Shown in pieces: positions 35,019 through 43,726 of a stretch of 64,000 nt of DNA; position 1 is the first letter of the stretch; the number at the start of each line of letters is the position of its first letter. Source of the DNA: an uncultured Poribacteria bacterium (GTDB taxonomy: Bacteria; Poribacteria; WGA-4E; WGA-3G); contig OX638352.1 in the NCBI GenBank assembly GCA_951813545.1, positions 3,984,835-4,048,834 on the forward strand. Direction: 5' to 3'. The notes beneath the pieces are model-generated. The model saw nothing but the letters and a program-made list of their open reading frames with translations, was not told where the DNA came from and ran no database searches. The translations under genes were made by a program, and so were the position numbers.

Positions 35019-35372
35019 ATGTTAGCAGAAATACGTCAAAGAGAAGGGGTCATTGTTATTCGACCCACCGGACGCATGATCGGTGCAGCAAATGCTGAAA
35101 TTAGGGAACAAATTAATGAGGAATTGGAGGAGCATTTTGACTCTCCAAAGGTTATCTTTAACCTTGAGAATGTTACCCGCATGGATAGTAGCGGTCTCGG
35201 TACGCTGGTCTCTGTGAACGTGACTGTTTCTCGCAAAGGTGGACGTACTGCGCTCGTCAATGCAGGCGCACACATCCGCAACCTTCTCATCCTCGGCCGC
35301 TTAATGAGCGTTTTTGAGAATTACAATAGCGAAGAAGAGGGAATCCTCGCCCTAACCTCTGAGGAAAGTTAA
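35019..35372 (+). CDS. STAS-domain anti-sigma factor antagonist
   Basis: A 117-residue STAS protein of the SpoIIAA/RsbV type. The conserved phosphorylation loop is NVTRMDSSGLGTLVS (about residues 50-64), with Ser58/Ser59 as the probable target of an anti-sigma kinase. In the family the unphosphorylated form binds the kinase and frees its sigma factor. No kinase, phosphatase or sigma gene is next to it, so its partner is elsewhere. It has its own consensus promoter and a hairpin behind it. Confidence 0.88.
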   Translation: MLAEIRQREGVIVIRPTGRMIGAANAEIREQINEELEEHFDSPKVIFNLENVTRMDSSGLGTLVSVNVTVSRKGGRTALVNAGAHIRNLLILGRLMSVFENYNSEEEGILALTSEES

Positions 35373-35384
35373 CAAAAGCGGTGG

Positions 35385-35437
35385 AGCCATTTAGTTCTCG
35401 TTGACGCGACGATAGTTTTAATCAAGGCTAAATGGCT
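35385..35437. repeat. Inverted repeat after the STAS gene
   Basis: AGCCATTTAG (35385-35394) is an exact inverted match to CTAAATGGCT (35428-35437), 33 bases apart. It ends in GGCTCTG like the MITE at 12830 and could be a short non-autonomous relative or a weak terminator. Confidence 0.4.
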
Positions 35438-35511
35438 CTGACAGGTAAAGTGATTCCCCTTCGCTCTTAGAAAAGTTTTCAAGAGGAACCAAGATACGAA
35501 AAAGGAGATTT

Positions 35512-36666
35512 ATGGCAAATCAGGATCTTCCGACGCTCACCGTCAACGCCGGCTTTCACGACCGAGACGGGTGTCCGGTTAGTGTTGGTATTGACCATCC
35601 CGGCGTGAGCCAACTTCACGATCATGCCGTCACCTTAACAGATGTTGCGTCCGGTGATGTCATCTCAGCGCAGTGTTACGCTGGCAAAGATGGCATTACT
35701 ACTTTAACTTGGATACTTGATGGGCTCGCCGCCGGTGACTCGCGCACTTATACCCTTTCGGAGGGAAACGTCGCTGGCGAGACGGGTGTTCAGTTAAAAG
35801 ACGAAGCCGAAATGATCGCTGTCACACTCAATGACCGGCACTTCACAACATTTCGCTATGCTAAAACACAGTTCCGCCCCTATTTCTTTCCCGTTCACGG
35901 TCCGAATGGATGCGAAGTAACACGTGGTGAAACAAGCGAAATTTCAAAAGATCACGTCCATCACCGCTCTCTCTATGTTGCCTATGGTGAAGTCAACGAT
36001 GTTGACCTGTGGGGTGAAGGCAGTAATTCCGGACGAGTTGTACCTCAAAACTTCACACAAAAACAGGGTGGAGCTGTTGTCGGTCGGATTTATACCCAAA
36101 ATAGTTGGCAGACACAGGCGGGAGACGTATTGATGACGGACAATCAAAACTTCCGCATCTACAACCTGCCTGAGGATGCTGCAATTATCGACTTGGATCT
36201 AACTTTTATAGCTTCTGCCGGGGATGTCCACTTCGGGGATACCAAGGAGGGCGGCATTATGTCGATCCGCGTCCATCCTTCGATGAACGCTTCGGATGGC
36301 GGACAGATAGAGAACGCTTTCGGTGGGCTCAACGAAGCAGAAACCTGGGGTAAACGTGCGAACTGGTGCGATTACTCTGGTGTTGTTGACGGAACGCCTG
36401 TCGGGATTGCTGTGTTTGATCATATTGTCAATCCACGCTATCCGACGTATTGGCACGTGCGTAACTATGGGTTAATGGGAAGCAATATCTTCGGGGGTGG
36501 CACTTTTGAAAGAGATCCCTCTAAAGATGGTTCCTACACGCTCAAACAAGGCGAAGAGATGCACTTCCAATTCCGTGTCCTTATTCACGCTGGCGATGCA
36601 ACCGTTGGAAAAGTAGGACAGAAATATCACGATTTCATCAACCCACCCGTTGTTGAGGTTTCCTAA
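35512..36666 (+). CDS. PmoA-like (DUF6807) family protein
   Basis: A 384-residue protein of the family called methane oxygenase PmoA in Pfam (DUF6807), which is unrelated in function to particulate methane monooxygenase. Blocks seen are TQFRPYFFPVHGPNG, EISKDHVHHRSLYVAYGEVNDVDLWGEG and ETWGKRANWCDYSGVVDGTPVGIAVFDHIVNPRYPTYWHVRNYGLMGSNIFGG. It is predicted to be a sugar-related enzyme with a beta-sandwich fold. The next gene is a Gfo/Idh/MocA oxidoreductase, a common pairing in carbohydrate catabolism. AAGGAG precedes the ATG. Confidence 0.88.
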   Translation: MANQDLPTLTVNAGFHDRDGCPVSVGIDHPGVSQLHDHAVTLTDVASGDVISAQCYAGKDGITTLTWILDGLAAGDSRTYTLSEGNVAGETGVQLKDEAEMIAVTLNDRHFTTFRYAKTQFRPYFFPVHGPNGCEVTRGETSEISKDHVHHRSLYVAYGEVNDVDLWGEGSNSGRVVPQNFTQKQGGAVVGRIYTQNSWQTQAGDVLMTDNQNFRIYNLPEDAAIIDLDLTFIASAGDVHFGDTKEGGIMSIRVHPSMNASDGGQIENAFGGLNEAETWGKRANWCDYSGVVDGTPVGIAVFDHIVNPRYPTYWHVRNYGLMGSNIFGGGTFERDPSKDGSYTLKQGEEMHFQFRVLIHAGDATVGKVGQKYHDFINPPVVEVS

Positions 36667-36816
36667 GCGAAATTACCCAGATTTGTAAAGAGATTGTGCT
36701 GTAACGCGCTTTGTCTTTACACTATACCTTTCGCTGCTATCCCCTTTTCCTACGCGGCTTTAGCGGAGAATTCGGGTAACGTTAACCTGGTGTTGGACTA
36801 TTAAGGAGATTCACAA

Positions 36817-37884
36817 ATGCCAATTCCTACTATTCATGTTGGATGCACCCATTTCGCGCACGGCCGCCTGCAAGCACAGGTTAATTCGCACGGGTTAGAA
36901 CCCGTTGCCTGTGTAGACATCAACCTTGAAGAGGCACGGGAAGGTGTATCATCAATAAAAGGTGCGCCTGAAGGCTTGACAGAGCGTATCTACACGACGA
37001 TAACCGAGGCGAAAGAGAAACACGATGCCCAAGCGTGCCTTATTTATGCATCAACAACGGTTCACGCCAAGCTAATTGTCGAAAGCCTGAATCTCGGCAT
37101 GCATACCCTCTGTGTCAAACCGATCGCAACGACACAAGCAGAATTCCACGACATTATTCAAGCACACAAGGCGAACCGTGGATTAATGCTTGTCCAAGGG
37201 CAGAACAAGCGATGGAACCCCGCCGCCGCAAAAATGCGTGAATGGCTACGTGAAGAGGGTGGCATCGGTGAAATGTTAGCCGGTGAATGTCGATTTTGGA
37301 TCCGTCAAAATCTGTACACCGGACCTGATTCTCGGCAACCCGATGCTTACGTTGACGGTCTTTTCTTCCACGCAGGCTGCAGCCATCAACTTGATCAGCT
37401 TGTCGCTGCGAAAGGACTTCCGAAATATGTCACCACACATATCCACAATCGCCGTGACCCCGAACTTGGGCAAATTGAGGCGTGGGGAACAGCAGGTGGC
37501 AACGCACTCATGGAGTACGCAAACAGCGCGCCTTTTTCTTATACCGGAACGCGGGCAGGACACGCCGGTCCCTTCGGTTGGAGTGGAAGCTGGAGCTTTC
37601 ACGGTAAAGACGGTGATCTCCGACGAGATGCAGGACATCTGCAACTTTTCCAAATCGGCAAAACCATTAAAGATTTAACACTCCAAGATCTGCACGCTGG
37701 ACTCATAGAGGACGACCGACTCCAATTCGATGCCTTCGCACAGGCGATTGCCAACGGCACGGATCGAGACTGGATGCAAGACACAACTCTCGGCACATGG
37801 ATACTGATGGAAGCCTGCAACGAGTCTGCTCGAACGCATGAACGAGTTGATGTTGAAGCGTTCGCTAAGAAGATGCTTGCTTAG
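36817..37884 (+). CDS. Gfo/Idh/MocA family oxidoreductase
   Basis: A 355-residue NAD(P)-dependent sugar dehydrogenase-like protein. The Rossmann region covers about residues 1-120 and includes LIYASTTVHAKLIVESLNLGMHTLCVKPIATT, where VKP is the variant of the usual EKP motif with the catalytic Lys. The C-terminal part has the expected dimerisation sheet (AGCSHQLDQLV, GWSGSWSFHGKDGDL). The substrate is unknown; pairing with the PmoA-like gene suggests oxidation of a sugar or inositol. AAGGAG precedes the ATG. Note that the first motif GCTHFAHGRLQ is not a typical GxGxxG, so cofactor use is uncertain. Confidence 0.88.
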   Translation: MPIPTIHVGCTHFAHGRLQAQVNSHGLEPVACVDINLEEAREGVSSIKGAPEGLTERIYTTITEAKEKHDAQACLIYASTTVHAKLIVESLNLGMHTLCVKPIATTQAEFHDIIQAHKANRGLMLVQGQNKRWNPAAAKMREWLREEGGIGEMLAGECRFWIRQNLYTGPDSRQPDAYVDGLFFHAGCSHQLDQLVAAKGLPKYVTTHIHNRRDPELGQIEAWGTAGGNALMEYANSAPFSYTGTRAGHAGPFGWSGSWSFHGKDGDLRRDAGHLQLFQIGKTIKDLTLQDLHAGLIEDDRLQFDAFAQAIANGTDRDWMQDTTLGTWILMEACNESARTHERVDVEAFAKKMLA

Positions 37885-37894
37885 TGAAAAGACG

Positions 37895-38141
37895 AAACTT
37901 TCAAACTCTCAAATTTGTTCTCTTCTTGTTGTAAAGAGCGCGCAGCCTGTAATGAAATGGAAATCGAATATACGCTGAGAAATATCAAAGGTCAAATCCA
38001 CCTGAACGAATCGCAAGGAAAGTTTCAGGGATTCAAATTTGTTTTCTTCCTGTTTTAAAGAATGCGTAGCCCGTAATGAAATGGAGGGCGGATGTACGGG
38101 AGGGATATCAAAGGTCAAATCCACCTGAACGAACCGCAAGG
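37895..38141 (+). repeat. Two tandem diverged copies of a ~124-base repeat before ggt
   Basis: Copy 1 (37895-38018) and copy 2 (38019-38141) share TCAAATTTGTT, TAATGAAATGGA, ATATCAAAGGTCAAATCCAC and CTGAACGAA(T/C)CGCAAGG in the same order. Copy 2 ends in AAGGAAAGTTAAAAT directly before the start codon at 38153, so the copy supplies the ribosome site. A relative lies at 56164-56280 and a short one at 6470-6568. Confidence 0.8.
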
Positions 38142-38152
38142 AAAGTTAAAAT

Positions 38153-39781
38153 ATGCAATCTCCACACGGCTCAGCATTCCGTCCATCTGTGATGGGTCGG
38201 AACGGAATGGTTACTTCTGGACACGTACTCGCCTCACAATCAGGTATTCAGACAATGATGGCGGGTGGCAATGCTGTTGACGCAGCCATCGCAACTGCCG
38301 TAGCTCTCGGTATGGTTGAACCTGCTGGTTCTGGACTCGGTGGCGATGGTTTTATTCTCATCTATTGGGCGGAAACCGGGAAGGTCGAAGCGATAAACGG
38401 AACTGGCCCCGCACCGAGTGCTGCAACGCGGGAAACCTACCTCAAGGATGGTGGAATCCCGATGAAAGGGATGCGAAGTGTTTCGGTGCCGGGGATCGTT
38501 GACGCATGGCTCCTCGCACACGAACGCTACGGTGCACTCAAATTAGAGGATGTTTTCGCGCCAGCAATTTCGCTCTGCGAAGACGGATTTCCTGTCAGTC
38601 ATAGACTTGCTGGTGGGCTTAAAGGCGAGAACGCTCGCTTTGCCGCCGAACCAGACAGTCGCGCTGTCTTTACAAACGATGGCGAACCCATCCCCGCCGG
38701 TCAGTTCATCGCCAACCCTAATCTTGGCACCACGCTCCGAAAGATCGCGAAACATGGCAGAGATGTATTCTATAAGGGCGAGATTGCTAAAACTATTGGG
38801 GAGTTCAGCCGCGCCCACGATGGACTCTTGACCGCCGAAGACCTCGCTAACTACCATGCCCATTGGGCTGATCCAATACATGTCAACTATCGTGGATACG
38901 AGGTCTATGAGATGCCCCCCAATTCGAGCGGGCATATCTTGCTTCAAGAATTGAACATGGTTGAGCTATTTGATTTGCAAAGTTTGGGATGCAATACCGC
39001 CGAAAGCGTGCATCTGATGGTTGAGGCAAAAAAACTTGCGTTTGCTGATCGGGAAAAATATATGGCGGATCCAGAATGGGTGGATGTTCCGATAGAAGGG
39101 ATGTTATCCAAATCCTATGCAGCTGAACAAGCAGAACGTATTGACTTAGATAACGCTGCATTTGATGTCCCTGTTGGTGGTCCAGAGGCACACGAGGATA
39201 CAACCTGCTTCTGCACCGCGGATCGCGCCGGAAACCTGGTTTGTGTACTACAGAGTATCCAATCAGGGTTCGGTTCCAGCCTAGTTGCGGGCGACACAGG
39301 TGTCCTTTTAAACAATCGTATGACCTATTGGCATTTGGAAGAAGGTCATCCAAACTGTTTGATGCCGGGCAAACGTGTTCGCCACACCATGAATCCTGTC
39401 ATTGTTACAAAAGACGGTCGTCCCTTCTTAACGTGTGGCACACCTGGGGCAGATACGCAGGTTCAGACAAATCTGCAGCTTGTTACGCATATTGTTGATT
39501 TCGGAATGACACCGCAGGAAGCGGTTTCCGCTCCGCGCTGGCGCAGTTTACAGAACCCAATGGAATCCACTATCCCACACACTTGCTCGAATGACCTCCA
39601 GTTAGAAACCCGATTCCGTTCGGATACCAAAGACGGGTTAGCAGAGAGAGGACATGAACTCCAAATTGTTGGGGACTGGGGCGGTCCTGGAAGTGCGCAG
39701 ATGATAATGGTTCATCCGGAATCTGGTGCACTCATCGGAGGCTCCGATCCAAGAACCGATGGATATGCTGTTACCTTTTAG
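38153..39781 (+). CDS. ggt: Gamma-glutamyltransferase family protein
   Basis: A 542-residue Ntn-hydrolase of the gamma-glutamyltranspeptidase family. Blocks are GGNAVDAAIATAVALGMVEPAGSGLGGDGFILIYW, MRSVSVPGIVDAW and HEDTTCFCTADRAGNLVC, where the Thr of DTT is the likely autocleavage site and nucleophile, and LNNRMTYWHLEEGHPNCLMPGKRVRHTMNPVIV. There is no signal peptide, unlike periplasmic GGT of enteric bacteria, so it is predicted cytoplasmic. Glutathione or other gamma-glutamyl amides are the expected substrates. Translation probably uses the AAGGAAAG block in the tandem repeat. Confidence 0.9.
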   Translation: MQSPHGSAFRPSVMGRNGMVTSGHVLASQSGIQTMMAGGNAVDAAIATAVALGMVEPAGSGLGGDGFILIYWAETGKVEAINGTGPAPSAATRETYLKDGGIPMKGMRSVSVPGIVDAWLLAHERYGALKLEDVFAPAISLCEDGFPVSHRLAGGLKGENARFAAEPDSRAVFTNDGEPIPAGQFIANPNLGTTLRKIAKHGRDVFYKGEIAKTIGEFSRAHDGLLTAEDLANYHAHWADPIHVNYRGYEVYEMPPNSSGHILLQELNMVELFDLQSLGCNTAESVHLMVEAKKLAFADREKYMADPEWVDVPIEGMLSKSYAAEQAERIDLDNAAFDVPVGGPEAHEDTTCFCTADRAGNLVCVLQSIQSGFGSSLVAGDTGVLLNNRMTYWHLEEGHPNCLMPGKRVRHTMNPVIVTKDGRPFLTCGTPGADTQVQTNLQLVTHIVDFGMTPQEAVSAPRWRSLQNPMESTIPHTCSNDLQLETRFRSDTKDGLAERGHELQIVGDWGGPGSAQMIMVHPESGALIGGSDPRTDGYAVTF

Positions 39782-39922
39782 CCCATTCTTGGAAAATTCA
39801 TAAAAGAGAATTAGAAAAATGCCCGCGAAAACGTAAGCACAAACAACGTGCTGCGCTGGCTCTATGCAAAGGGACATCAAACATGAAACCACACTTATCA
39901 CTCCGCAAGGTAAATTAAAAAT

Positions 39923-40975
39923 ATGAAAATATTAGTTACAGGTGGCACAGGTCGTATTGGGTCCAATCTTGTCAAAAGACTGTTAGAAAAAGGACACGAT
40001 ATTCGCAGTTTTGTCTATCCGGGTGATGTCAATCGCGTTGGAAGATGGGATGATGCTGAACGCGTTGAGACTGTCCTTGGCGATCTGCGCGAATATGAGG
40101 ATGTTAAAAAAGCCGTTGAAGGTGTAGATGCCATCTATCATATCGCTGCGGCGTTCGGGGGTCCCTTTGATAACCGTCAGTACTTGGCGATCAACGGCAT
40201 GGGCACGCTTAATATATTAGAGGGCATCCGCGAAGTCAATCCAAACATTCACCGCCTCGTCTATGCCTGTACCGAGGCGATTTATTGGGAACTCACTGAA
40301 AAAGGTAGACTTTTTGATGAACTCATCACCGAGGACATGGTCGCCAAGTACCATCACATGCCCTATTTCCTTACCAAATGGATTGGTGAGGAACTGTGTA
40401 TGACATATCACCACCAATACGGTGTGCCTTCGACAGTCTTCCGATTCACAACTGTCATTGAGCCGAGCGAATTCCTCAACGAAGACAGTTTGCCTAAACA
40501 GTTTGTCTTTAGTAATATCTATAATCGATACAAGAATTATAAAGGCAACGATCCTGCCGAGTTAGAGACCGCAGACGCTGTCAAGCGACTCTGGGATGGG
40601 CAAGAGAAATTTATACTCAAACGCAACTCTGACGGACGACCTTATAAAGAACATTTCACGGATGTCCGGGATATCGTGCAAGGGTTGGTTTTGGGGATTG
40701 AGAAAGATGCCGCTGTCGGTGAAGAATTCACGCTCGGCGGGAACGGTGTTTTCAAACACGAAGAGGTTATGCCATACCTATCTGAACGTTATCAGATGGA
40801 TTTTGTTGACGTGAAACTCCCGCAATCCCTCTATTTTGAATTTGATTTAAGCAAAATCAAAACGCTGTTGGATTATGAACCACAACACGACTTAGCAAGT
40901 ATCCTTGATGCCGCTGAAGCGATGCGCCGCGGTGAAGATGTCGGCATTATTCCGACAGGCGTTCGATGGACTTAA
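39923..40975 (+). CDS. NAD-dependent epimerase/dehydratase (extended SDR)
   Basis: A 350-residue extended short-chain dehydrogenase. The nucleotide-binding motif TGGTGRIGSNLV lies at residues 6-17; the Tyr-x3-Lys pair is in MPYFLTKWIGEELC (about residues 149-162). Such enzymes modify nucleotide sugars or other hydroxyl substrates; substrate unknown. The ribosome site is the CCGCAAGGTAAATTAAAAA tail of a dispersed repeat (39903-39921), as seen before the P1-type nuclease and ggt genes. Confidence 0.88.
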   Translation: MKILVTGGTGRIGSNLVKRLLEKGHDIRSFVYPGDVNRVGRWDDAERVETVLGDLREYEDVKKAVEGVDAIYHIAAAFGGPFDNRQYLAINGMGTLNILEGIREVNPNIHRLVYACTEAIYWELTEKGRLFDELITEDMVAKYHHMPYFLTKWIGEELCMTYHHQYGVPSTVFRFTTVIEPSEFLNEDSLPKQFVFSNIYNRYKNYKGNDPAELETADAVKRLWDGQEKFILKRNSDGRPYKEHFTDVRDIVQGLVLGIEKDAAVGEEFTLGGNGVFKHEEVMPYLSERYQMDFVDVKLPQSLYFEFDLSKIKTLLDYEPQHDLASILDAAEAMRRGEDVGIIPTGVRWT

Positions 40976-41171
40976 TATCCGTTTTTCGACGATTCTTTTC
41001 TACGTTCAATCTCCGGCTCGTGCCTTCATGGCTTCGACGATTTGTCTTGATATTTTGTGAATAATAGGTTAAACTTAAACCTAAGAGTTGCACTCATCAC
41101 TTTTTTGTGGCGCGCCTTATATGAATGCCTGTTCAATCTGATTAAATGCTAAATCAGGAAATCCGTTTGCC

Positions 41172-42824
41172 GTGAAAACATCTTTTCAAACTCCCATTCT
41201 TTACCCACTCATCTTGCTTGTTTTTGCCCTCTTGACGTTCGGTTGCGCCAAAACTACGGGCACACCGACACGACAGGTTTCGTCAAGTACGAAGCACCTG
41301 GACCGGCATATTAATGCTGTGCTTAAAAGAGAGGGGATTCAACCCTCAAAGATATCCGAGGATACAGAGTTTTTGCGTCGTGCCCATCTTGATATGACTG
41401 GAAGAATTCCGACTCCCGAAGAGGTCTTGGATTTTCTCAAGGACGGCTCTTCAACCAAACGCCAGAAAAAAATTGAAGAACTGTTAGCCAGTGAGGATTA
41501 TCTTGATTATTGGACCGGGTTGTGGGTGAATTGGTTAATCGGCAGGCGCGGCGATGGCGACAGTCAGCGCCTCGGATTAAGATCTTGGGTCCGGGATGCC
41601 TTGGCAAAAAATATGCCATATAACCAGTTCGTTCAAGAGCTCGTCGCCGCCAATGGAGAATTACGGGACAACGGCGCAGGAAACTATATCCTACGTTACG
41701 AGCGTTCACCTGTTCTGCTAACTTCGCATACTTCTCGGCTTTTCTTGGGACTCCCTATGCAGTGTGCGGAATGCCACGATCATAAAACAGAAGCGTGGAA
41801 GCAAGAGGATTTCTACGGTATTGCTGCCTTTTTCACTGGTATTGAGAGTGAACAGAAAGGGTTCATTGAAGGTATGGATATGGTAGGTAATGAGAGAAGA
41901 ATCGACAATTTTCTTATTACCAACAAACCAGAAAAATCAATCTGGGTAAAAGACCTTGAAAAGCAAGTCCACCCACACTTTCTGGATGGGACCGAATACA
42001 AAGGTTCACTCCTCAAAAAACGCGAAGCACTCGCACAATGGATGACCGATAAATCAAATTCCTATTTTAGTCAGGCACTCGTGAATCGTATCTGGAAACG
42101 CTTTATGGGACGCGCTTTTGTCGAACCGGTTGATGGTTTTGGAAAAGAAAATGAACCCACGAACACTGAACTCTTGAAGTGGCTCGCAAATGATTTCGTC
42201 ATTCACAATTATGATTTACGGCATTTGATGCGGACAATCCTGAATTCAGAGACGTATCAGCGCACATCGCAAACGAATGAAAGTAACAAGGATGACGACC
42301 TCTATTACTCACATGCCTATGTCAAACCTTTGACTGCTGAACAGTTTTTCTATTCTCTACTACAAGCCACCGATTTTGAAAGGCTACAACAGGTTAAAAT
42401 GGAAGGTATCAAGAAGCAAGGCGGTGAAGACCGCAGGGGAATGCCACGCTCTCTTGAAGAAAAGAAACGCGAACATCTCGAAAAGTTCCTCTTTCTACTT
42501 GAAAACGGTGAGATGGAGGAGATCGAAGCGTTCAATGGCACCGTGCCGCAGGCACTCATGATGATTAATGGGGATATGGTGAATGATAGTGTGAGTCATG
42601 AAGAGCACGGCGGCTTTGTGAATTACGTATTAGCAAAATGGCGCGAACCGATTGATCGGATGGAGTATATCTATCTCAATGTCCTGTCTCGATTACCAAC
42701 TGCTAAAGAGAAAACTTATTTCCAACGATATTTAGATCGTAGTCTATACCGAAGCAAAGACTTGGCTTATGAAGATCTCTATTGGGTTTTACTCAATTCA
42801 GCCGAGTTTTCGCTCAACCATTAG
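41172..42824 (+). CDS. DUF1549/DUF1553 domain lipoprotein
   Basis: A 550-residue protein starting at GTG 41172. The lipobox FGC lies at about residues 23-25. The DUF1549 domain (about 42-200) contains FLRRAHLDMTGRIPTPEEV, then CAECHDHKTEAWKQEDFYGIAAFF (CxxCH, cytochrome-c-like heme motif), and DUF1553 follows from about residue 280 (LVNRIWKRFMGRAFVEPVDGFG, LRHLMRTILNSETYQRTS). This architecture is typical of Planctomycetes and related lineages, where it usually sits beside a DUF1501 gene; none is present here. The role is unknown, probably in envelope or polysaccharide metabolism. Confidence 0.9.
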   Translation: MKTSFQTPILYPLILLVFALLTFGCAKTTGTPTRQVSSSTKHLDRHINAVLKREGIQPSKISEDTEFLRRAHLDMTGRIPTPEEVLDFLKDGSSTKRQKKIEELLASEDYLDYWTGLWVNWLIGRRGDGDSQRLGLRSWVRDALAKNMPYNQFVQELVAANGELRDNGAGNYILRYERSPVLLTSHTSRLFLGLPMQCAECHDHKTEAWKQEDFYGIAAFFTGIESEQKGFIEGMDMVGNERRIDNFLITNKPEKSIWVKDLEKQVHPHFLDGTEYKGSLLKKREALAQWMTDKSNSYFSQALVNRIWKRFMGRAFVEPVDGFGKENEPTNTELLKWLANDFVIHNYDLRHLMRTILNSETYQRTSQTNESNKDDDLYYSHAYVKPLTAEQFFYSLLQATDFERLQQVKMEGIKKQGGEDRRGMPRSLEEKKREHLEKFLFLLENGEMEEIEAFNGTVPQALMMINGDMVNDSVSHEEHGGFVNYVLAKWREPIDRMEYIYLNVLSRLPTAKEKTYFQRYLDRSLYRSKDLAYEDLYWVLLNSAEFSLNH

Positions 42825-42881
42825 TTTGCACAGCCTAACAGGCTATGCTACACGAAATACAAGTAATAGGAGAACTCTATT

Positions 42882-43604
42882 ATGAACAGACGTAATTTGT
42901 TCATTGCTATTTGTACAATCACCCTCGGTATCGCCGCTTTTGCGATGTCGCAAACCTATTTTGAGGATAATTTCGATGATCCGAAAGAATCTGAAAAGAA
43001 ATGGGTTGCCCTTTTTGGAGAATGGGAATTCAAGGCTGATGAATACCATCAGCTCCAAAATAGTCCTAATTGCATGAGTGTCATCGCTGATGAATTTTGG
43101 GATGATAAGTGGAGTGATTACACCTTTGAGGTAAGAGGCAGCAAAATTAGTGGTGCCGAAGGTTTCCTGATTATGTTCCGGTGTCAAGGCTTGATGCAAC
43201 CCCGCGGTCAAGCTCTTGAAGACCACCCGCCACGTATGGAGAAACTCAAACCCTCATTGGAATACTGGTGGAACCTTGGTGGCTGGGGAAACACACGTTC
43301 ACAGGTTGAATCCTGGGGCGGTAAAGGTGGTGCCAATAGCAATCACACCATCGATGAGAAGGATTGGTATAGCATCAAGATTGTCAATAAACCGGGCAGC
43401 TACACGCTCTTCCTCAACGACGAAGAAGTCGCGGAGGTAGACGACGACACCGAAGGTGGGGTCGGGAGAGTCGGTTTAGCGACGTGGAGCACAGTTGCAA
43501 AGTATGACGATGTTGTGGTTTACGGACCTGATGGACCGTCGTTACCAGTTGATGCAAAGAGTAAACTCGCGACGACTTGGGCGCACCTTAAATCCGTAAA
43601 GTAA
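42882..43604 (+). CDS. Secreted lectin/glucanase-fold protein (DUF1080-like)
   Basis: A 240-residue protein with a signal peptide (residues 1-23, ending AFAMSQ). The body has features of a concanavalin-A-like sandwich: YFEDNFDDPKESEKKWVALFGEWEF at the start, IMFRCQG, and WYSIKIVNKPGSYTLFLNDEEVAEVDDDTEGGVGRVGLATWSTVAKYDDVVVYG near the end. Such domains occur as DUF1080 (3-keto-disaccharide hydrolase) or carbohydrate-binding modules. Catalytic residues cannot be assigned. AGGAG precedes the ATG. It is probably carbohydrate binding or degrading. Confidence 0.72.
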   Translation: MNRRNLFIAICTITLGIAAFAMSQTYFEDNFDDPKESEKKWVALFGEWEFKADEYHQLQNSPNCMSVIADEFWDDKWSDYTFEVRGSKISGAEGFLIMFRCQGLMQPRGQALEDHPPRMEKLKPSLEYWWNLGGWGNTRSQVESWGGKGGANSNHTIDEKDWYSIKIVNKPGSYTLFLNDEEVAEVDDDTEGGVGRVGLATWSTVAKYDDVVVYGPDGPSLPVDAKSKLATTWAHLKSVK

Positions 43605-43726
43605 CTTTTAAAGGCTGTTCTGAACAATCTCTAGCGCGGGGTCTTGCTGCCTCGCGCTACATTTATTAATAGGGTCTTAGATTTTTTATCGTAAGTTTTT
43701 GGAACCTGAAAGTTACGCCAAAAAAC

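Noticed and set aside
35512..36666. Methane oxidation through PmoA
   Set aside because: The family name is historical; the protein is not a subunit of particulate methane monooxygenase and no pmoB/C is present.
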